Source: Cytophagaceae bacterium (GTDB lineage: Bacteria > Bacteroidota > Bacteroidia > Cytophagales > Spirosomataceae). Taken from it: a DNA stretch of 7,830 nt. Below are positions 1-6,474 of the stretch, one piece after another (the first letter of the stretch is position 1; each line of letters begins with the position of its first letter). The stretch is from contig CANIYB010000102.1 of assembly GCA_947471105.1 (NCBI GenBank), positions 1-7,830 on the forward strand, given 5' to 3'. The position numbers and the translations under genes were made by a program. The notes under the pieces were generated by a model. It saw nothing but the letters and a program-made list of their open reading frames with translations. It was not told the DNA's origin and ran no database searches.

Positions 1-1
1 A

Positions 2-664
2 AAGGATGGCCAACCAGGAAAAGGGATGATTCAAGCACCTTCTAACGCTCCAGGCGCTTTTAAAGGTTCATTTGAAAATGGATTACGTTTGTTAGCCTTA
101 GGTGATAGCGCCACTATTTTAGTGCCGATTGACAGTTTGACAAAGGCAGTTCAATCTCCATTGCCTCCATTCTTGAAGCCTGGTACCGATTTGAAGTACA
201 CCGTAAAAATATTGAAAGTTCAGTCTCGTGCTGAATTTGAAAAGGATATGGAGAAAGAGGCGGCTAAAGCGAAGCAATCTGCTGCGAAGGATATTGCATT
301 GCAACCTAAAATGATTGCTGACTATGTAGCAAAAACAGGTAAATCATTCAAGACATCGGCTGCAGGATTGTATTATGCTATTGAAAAACCAGGAGCAGGT
401 GCTTCTCCAAAAATGGGAGAAACTTGGTTAGTCAATTATAGAGGAACTTTTTTAAATGGCAAGGAATTCGATAAAGGCAGTGCGGCTGAGATGCCATTAG
501 GTCAAATGATCCCTGGATTTAATGAAGCTTTAACTTTGTTAAAAGCGGGTGGAAAAGGTACTTTTGTGATCCCTTCTACCATTGGATATGGCGAGCAAGC
601 ACGTGGACCAATTCCAGCAAATTCAGTGTTAGTTTTTGATATAGAAGTATTGTCTAAGAAATAA
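2..664 (+). CDS. FKBP-type peptidyl-prolyl cis-trans isomerase, two-domain, 5'-truncated by window start
   Basis: Predicted proline isomerase that would assist protein folding, probably in the periplasm like its two neighbours. The frame is open from the first base, so the ATG at 26 is more likely an internal Met than the start; the true N-terminus, including any signal peptide, lies outside the window. Numbering from the codon at 2, residues 1 to about 75 are the tail of a first, degenerate FKBP-like domain. About 75-115 is a charged, Lys/Ala/Glu-rich helical linker. About 125-220 is a canonical FKBP domain with NYRG (Tyr146), Phe156-Asp157, MIPGF at 169-173, GYG at 195-197, IP at 204-205 and Phe212 near the end. 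These match the FKBP12 pocket residues, except that Phe replaces the usual Trp. It ends 5 nt before the next FKBP gene, so they are probably co-transcribed. The family is clear; the specific client proteins are unknown. Confidence 0.9.
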   Translation, partial: KDGQPGKGMIQAPSNAPGAFKGSFENGLRLLALGDSATILVPIDSLTKAVQSPLPPFLKPGTDLKYTVKILKVQSRAEFEKDMEKEAAKAKQSAAKDIALQPKMIADYVAKTGKSFKTSAAGLYYAIEKPGAGASPKMGETWLVNYRGTFLNGKEFDKGSAAEMPLGQMIPGFNEALTLLKAGGKGTFVIPSTIGYGEQARGPIPANSVLVFDIEVLSKK

Positions 665-669
665 TAAAT

Positions 670-1533
670 ATGAGAAATTTGGTGAAGCAGTTTTTAGCGA
701 TGGTATTTGTGGGTTCTATATTGACTTCTTGTTTGTCAAATGTTGAGTTGGCAGACGAGGTGAAAGCAAAAGAGAATCAGACACAAATACTGTCGTACTT
801 CTCCAAGTTAAATCAAACTCCCATTGCGATGGAGGATGGAGCTTATTATGTGCTTACGAAATCTAATCCTAGTGGGGAATTAGCCTTAAGAGGAGATACC
901 TTGATGATTCATTATGAATTAGCCAATCTAGTCACAGGAAAGATTTTGGATAGTACCAACCGCAAAACCAACACTCCATTGACGTACCAATACGGATTTT
1001 TAAATCCGATTTTCACTCGGTTAATGGCGCATTTACGTGATGAAGAGCTGGCTGTGATGGCTTTGCCTGGTACGTCTCAATCTTTTGAGGGTTTGCCGGC
1101 ATATACACCACTGAAAGTAACGATCAAAAGTTATGCGGTTCGTAGTCAGAGTGACCAAATAAACGCTTTTATAGCAAAAAAAGGATATAAAGTGACCACT
1201 TCAGAAACGGATGGATTACGTTATATTCAATTAGCCCCTGGAACTGGAGACATACCCGCTACAGGTAAAGTAGTGAAATTAAAGTATACCGGCCGATTCT
1301 TAAATGGCTTTGCCTTTGATGGAAATATGGCTCGTACGGATAGTTTTTCTGTCACCGTGGGAGGTACACAAACGGTAATAGGATTCCAAAAGGGCATTGA
1401 AAAGATGCGTTTAGGTGAGAAAGCGATTGTCGTGTTTCCTTCCACCATTGGATATGGAGAAAAAGGTTCTGGAACGAGTATTCCAGGATTTACACCTTTA
1501 ATGTTTGAGATTTATATAGCCAAAATTGAATAG
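670..1533 (+). CDS. FKBP-type peptidyl-prolyl isomerase lipoprotein, two FKBP-like domains
   Basis: Predicted lipid-anchored proline isomerase of the cell envelope, 287 aa. The N-terminus is a lipoprotein signal peptide (Arg2, Lys6, hydrophobic core) with lipobox LTSC and modified Cys21, which supports the ATG at 670. Domain 1 (about 73-157) has an HYE..G..LDST core resembling the FKBP Tyr/Phe-Asp strands but has no AYG/GYG or IP motif, so it is probably non-catalytic. Domain 2 (about 195-287) is complete: KYTG with Tyr206, Phe216-Asp217, TVIGF at 235-239 with Phe in the Trp position, GYG at 261-263, Ile271-Pro272 and Phe279. It starts 5 nt after the previous FKBP gene and ends 4 nt before the preferred start of the next, so it sits inside an operon. 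It is a likely paralogue of both flanking genes. Catalytic competence of domain 2 is inferred from residue conservation. Confidence 0.93.
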   Translation: MRNLVKQFLAMVFVGSILTSCLSNVELADEVKAKENQTQILSYFSKLNQTPIAMEDGAYYVLTKSNPSGELALRGDTLMIHYELANLVTGKILDSTNRKTNTPLTYQYGFLNPIFTRLMAHLRDEELAVMALPGTSQSFEGLPAYTPLKVTIKSYAVRSQSDQINAFIAKKGYKVTTSETDGLRYIQLAPGTGDIPATGKVVKLKYTGRFLNGFAFDGNMARTDSFSVTVGGTQTVIGFQKGIEKMRLGEKAIVVFPSTIGYGEKGSGTSIPGFTPLMFEIYIAKIE

Positions 1534-1537
1534 TATA

Positions 1538-2425
1538 ATGAAAAATTTACTTTACTTTTTTATGTGTATTTCGCTGTTAGGTGGAATGTCAAGTTGTAAA
1601 CTTGATGAGATAAACCAAACAGAATCCGATAATCAAAAAGAGATTGATGGGTATATCAGTCGGTCAAATTTAAAGCTTCAAAAATCTCCGGAAGGGATGT
1701 ATTATTCAATAAATACAGCTAAATCCACGGGCAAACAGGCTTTTAATACAGATTTAATTAAGTTTTATTATAAAATGACTTTGCTAGATGGAACCAAATT
1801 GGATTCTACTGCTAAGTCATTAGGCCAACTCAAAGGCTTGGTTTGGGGAGCTACTTCTAACATTTTAAATTTGCCAATTTCCTTTTTGAAAGAAGGGGAA
1901 TCAGGATTATTTATTTTGCCTTCAGCCCTTGCTTTTGGGGGTAATTCCTATACAGACATACCTGCATTTTCAGTGATTAAATTAGAAATAGAAGTAGTTT
2001 CTATTCGGACGGAAGCAGAACAATTGCAAGATTTTCAAACCTTATATAAAATCACTAACCCGGAGGTTTCTGTTACGGGATTAATTTTCAAAAAATTAGT
2101 AGAAAATCCGAAAGGTGCTCAGGTGGCCATTGGTCAATCTGTAAAAGTAAATTATACCGGTCGATTTAGTTATGGTGTCTTGCAAAATGATGCCACTAGT
2201 GGTAAGCTTATTTATGATTCATCTTTTAATGCAGGGACTTTTACATTTGTCGCGGGTACTGGTGCTGTGATTTCTGGCTTTGATGAGGGAATTTTAAAAA
2301 TGAGGGTGGGTGAAAAAGCTGCTTTGATTATGCCCTCAAAAATTGCTTACGGGGCTAATGGAAACACGACTATTCCACCTAATTCACCTCTGTATTTCGA
2401 AGTGGAGGTGGTCGGCGCCTTATAA
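1538..2425 (+). CDS. FKBP-type peptidyl-prolyl isomerase lipoprotein with an inserted loop in domain 2
   Basis: Third FKBP-family lipoprotein of the array, 295 aa. I choose the ATG at 1538 over an in-frame TTG at 1526. The ATG leaves a 4-nt gap to the upstream stop and gives a normal signal peptide (Lys2, hydrophobic core, MSSC with Cys20), whereas the TTG adds four residues and overlaps the upstream gene. Domain 1 (about 72-155) keeps YYK, LDST, an AFG at 132-134 instead of AYG, and IP at 141-142, so it is less eroded than domain 1 of the preceding gene. Domain 2 (about 200-293) has NYTG (Tyr206), VISGF at 244-248, AYG at 270-272, IP at 279-280 and Phe287. The Phe-Asp pair is Tyr226-Asp227 and is displaced by about ten extra residues after Gly213. 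The stop overlaps the rdgB start by one base, pointing to translational coupling. Confidence 0.92.
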   Translation: MKNLLYFFMCISLLGGMSSCKLDEINQTESDNQKEIDGYISRSNLKLQKSPEGMYYSINTAKSTGKQAFNTDLIKFYYKMTLLDGTKLDSTAKSLGQLKGLVWGATSNILNLPISFLKEGESGLFILPSALAFGGNSYTDIPAFSVIKLEIEVVSIRTEAEQLQDFQTLYKITNPEVSVTGLIFKKLVENPKGAQVAIGQSVKVNYTGRFSYGVLQNDATSGKLIYDSSFNAGTFTFVAGTGAVISGFDEGILKMRVGEKAALIMPSKIAYGANGNTTIPPNSPLYFEVEVVGAL

Positions 2426-3021
2426 TGATTGAATTATATTTAGCTACCCAAAATAAACATAAAATTGAAGAGCTTTCAGCTCTATTGGGAAGTCAGTTCC
2501 TAATTAAATCCATATCTGAGCTTGGTGTAATTGAAGATATTCCTGAAACAGGTAAAACGTTGGTTGAAAATTCTATGCAGAAGGCTCAGTTTATCGCAGA
2601 TCGTTTTGGGGTTAATTGTCTTTCAGATGATTCTGGACTTGAAGTGACCTGCTTGGGAGGTTTACCCGGCGTTTATTCAGCCCGATATGCCGGTGAACCC
2701 AAAAATGATCTAGCCAATTCTTCGAAGTTATTAGTGGACATGAGCGGACATGCAGATCGATCTGCGCGTTTTGTCACAGTCTTAACCTTTCATCAAAATG
2801 GTCAATTTCATCAGTTTGAAGGAGAAATCAAAGGAGAAATTGTATTAAGTCCGAGGGGTAATCAAGGGTTTGGGTATGATCCTTTGTTCCAACCAGAAAA
2901 TGAATCAAGGACTTTTGCTGAAATGACGCTTTCGGAGAAGAATATCATCGCTCATCGAGCACGTGCCTTGCATAAATTTCAATCGTTTGCCGACGAATCT
3001 TTAAAATTTGTCGACGAATAA
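2425..3021 (+). CDS. rdgB: RdgB/HAM1-family non-canonical purine NTP pyrophosphatase (dITP/XTP)
   Basis: Cytoplasmic house-cleaning enzyme. The family hydrolyses dITP, ITP and XTP to monophosphate plus pyrophosphate, keeping deaminated purines out of DNA and RNA. The protein is 198 aa, the usual family length. Visible motifs are T8-x-N10-x-x-K13 at the N-terminus (nucleotide binding), ETG at 41-43 followed by Asn49 and Lys53, SDDSGLEV at 67-74 with the likely catalytic Asp69, GGLPGVYSARYAG at 78-90, GFGYDP at 148-153, Lys172, and AHR at 176-178. The last motif is normally SHR, so the serine is replaced by alanine; His and Arg, the main base contacts, remain. The ATG shares a base with the upstream FKBP stop (TAATG), so translation is probably coupled. 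Its link to the FKBP genes is positional; no shared function is implied. The 3' end carries a short imperfect tandem repeat. Confidence 0.95.
   Translation: MIELYLATQNKHKIEELSALLGSQFLIKSISELGVIEDIPETGKTLVENSMQKAQFIADRFGVNCLSDDSGLEVTCLGGLPGVYSARYAGEPKNDLANSSKLLVDMSGHADRSARFVTVLTFHQNGQFHQFEGEIKGEIVLSPRGNQGFGYDPLFQPENESRTFAEMTLSEKNIIAHRARALHKFQSFADESLKFVDE
2986..3019 (+). repeat. Imperfect 21-nt-period direct repeat at the 3' end of rdgB
   Basis: TTTGCCGACGAAT (2986-2998) recurs as TTTGTCGACGAAT (3007-3019) with one C/T difference and a 21-nt period, i.e. seven codons. It encodes the FADE and FVDE peptides near the RdgB C-terminus, and the second copy runs into the stop codon. It may be a small tandem duplication or chance; the intervening bases are not clearly duplicated. 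Confidence 0.5.
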
Positions 3022-3042
3022 CGTTTTTTTCACAATACTTTG

Positions 3043-3050
3043 TATTTTTG
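3043..3050 (+). promoter_or_regulatory. Candidate Bacteroidota -7 element upstream of the DUF5686-type gene
   Basis: TATTTTTG fits TAnnTTTG exactly and lies in the 113-nt gap after rdgB. It would put the transcript start near 3056, leaving a leader of roughly 80 nt. The -33 side is poor: only a T-rich stretch (3024-3030) sits near the expected place and there is no clean TTTG. In such AT-rich DNA an exact match can occur by chance. Confidence 0.4.
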
Positions 3051-3134
3051 TTTCATTCCTTTTTCGTTCAGAAGAATTTTTGAATAAAACGGGATAATTA
3101 TGCTTTTAAATTTAGAGAACCCTATTTACAAATT

Positions 3135-5660
3135 TTGAAAAAAAGTGTTTTTGGTGCTTTTTTAGCGCTATTCTTATTGCTTCTTTCATTTGAATCCCTT
3201 GTAGCTCAATATCAAATAAAAGGTATTGTTCGTGATGCGAGCAATGGAGACCCTGTACCTTTTGCCTCTGTAGGTATCTTAGGTGTGAATGTGGGTACAA
3301 GCACTAATTTTCAAGGAGAGTACACCTTAAATTCGAAATTTTTATCTGATTCTATTTATGTTTCGTTTGTCGGATATAAAAAGAAGGTTAAGTACATCGA
3401 TAAAAAGTTAAAATCCCAAGTCGTAGATTTTCAGATTGATCCGACCAATCGTTCTCTCAACGAAGTAATTGTGTATTCTGGGGAAAACCCTGTTTTTAAA
3501 ATATTGAGAAATGTGATTAAGAATCGTGAGAAAAACGACCGAAGTAAATTAACGGCTTATTCGTACGATTCTTATACCAAGATGGAGTTGGATGTAGACA
3601 ATATTTCGGAAAAGTTCAAGGAGCGAAAAGTGATGAAGGATATCCAGGAGGCGGTTAAAAAATTTGAAAAGATGGCGGGGGATGATGGTAAATTGGTCAT
3701 ACCGACCTTCATCTCGGAGACGCTGAGTAAATTTTATTATCGGGAATCCCCACAAAGAAAAAAGGAGCTCATTTTAAAGACCAATATAAAAGGGATTGGC
3801 GTAAAAGATGGAAGCTTCATTTCACAGTTGGTCGGGGGTAATTTATTAGCAAATTACAACTTCTATCAAAACTACATTGGATTTTTTGGGAAGGATTTTG
3901 CTAGTCCCATTGGTGACGGTTGGAAAGGTAATTACAAATATTATTTAGGAGACACCGTCAAAGTTGAGGGCAAGGTTTGTTATCAAATTGATTATGAGCC
4001 TAAAAACCCAATGGATTTAGTGTTTACGGGCCAAGTATGGATTGACACAACCAATTTCGCCTTGGTTCAAATAGATGCCACTGTTGATAAGCAAGCTAAT
4101 TTAAATTTCATCGATAAGATTAAGATTTCTCAGGAGCTAGAGCAAACAGCTTCCGGGGTTTGGCTGCCCGCCAAGACTCGGTTTTTGATCGATTTAGAAG
4201 AAATCACAAAAGGCTCAGCGGGGATGTTGTTGAAGATGTATATATCCAATAAGGATTTTGTCGTTAATGAGCCTAAGCCATTAGATTTTTATGATTTGGC
4301 CTCAGAGGTGGCCGAGGATGCAAAAGAGCCAGACCCGAATTTTTGGAAGAATGCACGCTATGAGCCACTAAGCTCTCAGGATTTGTTGGCCTCCTCATTA
4401 ATTGATTCCGTCAGAAATTTACCAGTGGTTAAAACCTATGTAGAAATTGCCGAAATTGTATTTAGTGGATTTAAGCGATTTAATGATATTGAAGTGGGCC
4501 CTTATATCACTAGTTTAGCCATTAACCGCTTGGAAGGAGCTCGGTTTCGCTTAGGTTTTAGGACCAATGCAACTTTCGATAAGAACTGGATTTTAAGAGG
4601 TAATGTTGGTTTTGGCACCAAAGATATGGTGCTAAAATATTCTGGGGAGGTAAATTATTTATTTTCAAAGAAAAAATGGACGATGGCCGGATTGCGCCAT
4701 TCGTATGACATTGAACGGGTTGGATTAACTCCAGAATTGATTGGTGATAATAAATTATTTTACGCGTTTACTCGTTGGGGTGCGTTCTCAGGCGCTTTTT
4801 ATCGCCGTGAAACGGAAGCATTTTTTACGACAGAGCCTACCAAAGGAATTAGCTTTACAGCTTCGGCTAATACCAGATCCTTTGATCCATTATTCCGTTT
4901 CCAATACCGACTGAACCCTGAAATGGGGGTTAATTCGCCCGTACAAGACTATTATCAAGATTCATTCATCACATTGGAAGCTAGGTTTGCTAAAAATGAG
5001 ACTTTTATAATGAATGGGAATGAAAAAGTCACTCTGTCAACGAGGAGAATACCTGTGCTTACATTTAAATATCAAAAGGGCATTAAAGGGTTTTTAGGTG
5101 GGAACTTTGATTATGAACGTTTTACATTAAAAGCCTATCAGTCTTTTCGATTAGGTAAAATAGGTCGGTCTGATTATACCTTAATGGCTGGTTATACTCC
5201 ATCCAATTTACCTGCTCCTCTTTTATTTCCACACTTGGGGAATGAGACATTGTTCTTTGTCAGGAGTGCATTTTCTACCATGAATTATTTTGAATTTGTG
5301 AGTGATCAGTATGTTTCCTTGCAGTATAATCACAATTTTGACGGCTTGTTTTTTAATCGAATACCCTTGATAAAAAAATTGAAGTGGCGTTTTATTGCAA
5401 GTTCGAATATAGTGGTTGGTAGCCAGCGATCTTCTAATAAAGAGATCATGAAAGATGTCAATAACCCACTGAAATCTAAGTTTTTAGATCAATATGCTTT
5501 TGATGCACTAGAGCCAGGAAAACCCTATGTAGAGGCGGGCTATGGCATTGATAATATTTTCAAAATTTTCCGCATTCAGGCTTTTCATCGGCTTAGCTAT
5601 TTAGACCACGGAGTACCTCAGACTTTCAGGTTAATGGCTTCCATCAATGTCTCATTTTAG
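3135..5660 (+). CDS. DUF5686-type outer-membrane protein with N-terminal carboxypeptidase-regulatory-like domain
   Basis: Large predicted outer-membrane protein, 841 aa, of unknown function. No in-frame ATG lies between the upstream stop at 3081 and this point. The TTG at 3135 begins a good signal peptide (Lys2-Lys3, long Leu/Phe core, LVA-Q cleavage near residues 24/25), so I accept TTG as start. Residues about 27-112 form a CarboxypepD_reg-like beta-sandwich (IKGIVRDASNGDPVPFASV at 28-46, a FQGEY turn and SFVGY). This fold is common at the N-terminus of Bacteroidota outer-membrane proteins. From about 115 the sequence resembles the DUF5686 family. The second half has alternating hydrophobic/polar strands rich in aromatic residues, and the protein ends in Phe841 (NVSF), as expected for a beta-barrel recognised by the BAM machinery. 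It has no TonB box or plug that I can see, so it is not an obvious SusC-type transporter. It appears to be a single-gene unit between two promoter-bearing gaps. The family call comes from recall of sequence character, not a search. Confidence 0.8.
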   Translation: MKKSVFGAFLALFLLLLSFESLVAQYQIKGIVRDASNGDPVPFASVGILGVNVGTSTNFQGEYTLNSKFLSDSIYVSFVGYKKKVKYIDKKLKSQVVDFQIDPTNRSLNEVIVYSGENPVFKILRNVIKNREKNDRSKLTAYSYDSYTKMELDVDNISEKFKERKVMKDIQEAVKKFEKMAGDDGKLVIPTFISETLSKFYYRESPQRKKELILKTNIKGIGVKDGSFISQLVGGNLLANYNFYQNYIGFFGKDFASPIGDGWKGNYKYYLGDTVKVEGKVCYQIDYEPKNPMDLVFTGQVWIDTTNFALVQIDATVDKQANLNFIDKIKISQELEQTASGVWLPAKTRFLIDLEEITKGSAGMLLKMYISNKDFVVNEPKPLDFYDLASEVAEDAKEPDPNFWKNARYEPLSSQDLLASSLIDSVRNLPVVKTYVEIAEIVFSGFKRFNDIEVGPYITSLAINRLEGARFRLGFRTNATFDKNWILRGNVGFGTKDMVLKYSGEVNYLFSKKKWTMAGLRHSYDIERVGLTPELIGDNKLFYAFTRWGAFSGAFYRRETEAFFTTEPTKGISFTASANTRSFDPLFRFQYRLNPEMGVNSPVQDYYQDSFITLEARFAKNETFIMNGNEKVTLSTRRIPVLTFKYQKGIKGFLGGNFDYERFTLKAYQSFRLGKIGRSDYTLMAGYTPSNLPAPLLFPHLGNETLFFVRSAFSTMNYFEFVSDQYVSLQYNHNFDGLFFNRIPLIKKLKWRFIASSNIVVGSQRSSNKEIMKDVNNPLKSKFLDQYAFDALEPGKPYVEAGYGIDNIFKIFRIQAFHRLSYLDHGVPQTFRLMASINVSF

Positions 5661-5692
5661 TCGAAATTAGAATAAATTAAAGACTAAAGTTT

Positions 5693-5711
5693 AAACATTT
5701 CAAGAATGTTT
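5693..5711. repeat. Short inverted repeat between the DUF5686-type gene and plsY
   Basis: AAACATT (5693-5699) and AATGTTT (5705-5711) are perfect 7-bp inverted copies around the 5-nt loop TCAAG. The stem has one G-C pair and no long T-run after it, so it is a weak terminator at best. It ends 8 bases before the -33 element of the plsY promoter, so an operator-like role is also possible. Both readings are inference. Confidence 0.35.
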
Positions 5712-5719
5712 TATATGCA

Positions 5720-5751
5720 TTTGATTTATGACGCTTAGCATTCTATATTTG
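5720..5751 (+). promoter_or_regulatory. Bacteroidota-type promoter for plsY
   Basis: TTTG at 5720-5723 (-33 element) and TATATTTG at 5744-5751 (-7 element, exact TAnnTTTG) are separated by 20 nt, within the range used by the Bacteroidota primary sigma factor. Transcription would start near 5756-5758, giving a leader of about 20 nt before the ATG at 5779. It is the only promoter in the window with both elements well matched and correctly spaced. Confidence 0.65.
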
Positions 5752-5778
5752 AATCTGCCAAACGGTTGAATTTGAGTT

Positions 5779-6417
5779 ATGGTCTTAATGATTTTTTGTC
5801 TTTCTATTTTAAGTTATCTTCTCGGGTCTATCCCTACTGCCATTTGGTATGGAGAAACGTATCACGGAATTGACATTCGCAAACATGGGAGTGGAAATGC
5901 GGGCGCCACCAATACTTTTAGAGTATTAGGCAAAAAAGCAGGTTCCATTGTTTTGTTTGTTGACTCACTCAAAGGATTTATTGCCACAGGCCTTTCAGCT
6001 GTTTTGTTTTACTTTCATTTAATTGATTGGCAAACTTGTGTAACCTTAAAAATACTTTTTGGCTTTTTAGCGATTATTGGTCACCTGCTTCCTGTATTTT
6101 GTGATTTTAAGGGAGGGAAAGGAGTGGCTACAACTTTAGGAATGGTATTGGCATTACACCCACAAGCAGCCATCGTGAGTATTTGTGTTTTTTTAATGGT
6201 CTTCGCCATTTCAAAATACGTTTCTTTAGGTTCCATGGTCGCATCCATCGTATTTGCATTGCTACTAATTTTTGGAGTATTTGGACAAGAAATCCCTTTA
6301 TTAATCTATTTCGGGCTATTCATCACATGCCTTGTCATTTTCACGCATCGGGGAAATATCATACGAATTTTTCAAGGAACTGAAAATCGGATGTACCTAA
6401 TCCCACGTAAAAAGTAA
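5779..6417 (+). CDS. plsY: Acyl-phosphate:glycerol-3-phosphate acyltransferase PlsY
   Basis: Integral inner-membrane enzyme that moves the acyl group from acyl-phosphate (made by PlsX) to position 1 of glycerol-3-phosphate, the first step of phosphatidic acid synthesis in most bacteria. The protein is 212 aa, normal for the family, with several hydrophobic helices (roughly 3-23, 55-79, 90-107, 120-145, 148-168, 172-189). All signature blocks are visible: GSIPTA at 16-21, GSGNAGATN at 37-45, GHLLPVFCDFKGGKGVAT at 101-118, and the C-terminal HRGNIIRIFQGTEN at 190-203. The glycines and basic residues of these loops form the phosphate-binding site in the family. The ATG at 5779 is chosen; an in-frame ATG at 5788 would remove only three residues and cannot be excluded. 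It has its own promoter-like sequence upstream and a 57-nt gap to the dipeptidase gene. Confidence 0.96.
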   Translation: MVLMIFCLSILSYLLGSIPTAIWYGETYHGIDIRKHGSGNAGATNTFRVLGKKAGSIVLFVDSLKGFIATGLSAVLFYFHLIDWQTCVTLKILFGFLAIIGHLLPVFCDFKGGKGVATTLGMVLALHPQAAIVSICVFLMVFAISKYVSLGSMVASIVFALLLIFGVFGQEIPLLIYFGLFITCLVIFTHRGNIIRIFQGTENRMYLIPRKK

Positions 6418-6435
6418 TCGTAAACATTATTTTTT

Positions 6436-6443
6436 TATATTTG
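6436..6443 (+). promoter_or_regulatory. Candidate -7 promoter element upstream of the M20 dipeptidase gene
   Basis: TATATTTG matches TAnnTTTG exactly and is identical to the plsY -7 octamer. A start near 6448-6450 would give a leader of about 25 nt. No TTTG-like -33 element is present about 20 nt upstream, where the sequence is the end of plsY, so the promoter may be weak or the gene may also be read through from plsY. Confidence 0.45.
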
Positions 6444-6444
6444 T

Positions 6445-6463
6445 ATAGCTGCACTTTAGCTAT
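6445..6463. repeat. 6-bp inverted repeat at the predicted transcript start of the dipeptidase gene
   Basis: ATAGCT (6445-6450) and AGCTAT (6458-6463) flank a 7-nt spacer, immediately after the TATATTTG element and 11 bases before the ATG. It could be a regulator site or a small leader hairpin, but arms this short in AT-rich DNA are not strong evidence. Confidence 0.3.
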
Positions 6464-6474
6464 TAGTATCAAAT

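Noticed and set aside
26..28. ATG at 26 as the true start of the first FKBP gene
   Set aside because: The frame is open upstream to the window edge, no signal peptide follows it, and it falls inside the degenerate first FKBP domain.
1526..1537. Upstream TTG start for the third FKBP gene
   Set aside because: It adds only Met-Asn-Ser-Ile before a normal Met-Lys lipoprotein signal peptide and overlaps the preceding gene; the ATG at 1538 is better placed.
3006..3030. Possible terminator after rdgB: a 5-bp stem (ATTTG/CGAAT, one G-T pair) around TCGA, then AACG and seven Ts
   Set aside because: The stem is short and weak, overlaps the stop codon, and is separated from the T-run by four bases; not convincing as an intrinsic terminator.
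3099..3106. Alternative promoter nearer the DUF5686-type gene (TTTG at 3079-3082 with TATGCTTT at 3099-3106)
   Set aside because: The -7 sequence departs from TAnnTTTG and the spacing is only 16 nt; the exact octamer at 3043 is preferred, though neither is strong.
119..3755. Several minus-strand reading frames of 60-75 codons (119-304, 1227-1448, 3112-3300, 3549-3755)
   Set aside because: Each lies opposite a strongly supported + strand gene, has low-complexity or implausible protein sequence and no promoter or ribosome-site support.
6183..6383. Small + strand reading frame inside plsY
   Set aside because: It lies wholly within the well-supported plsY gene in another frame and has no recognisable motif.
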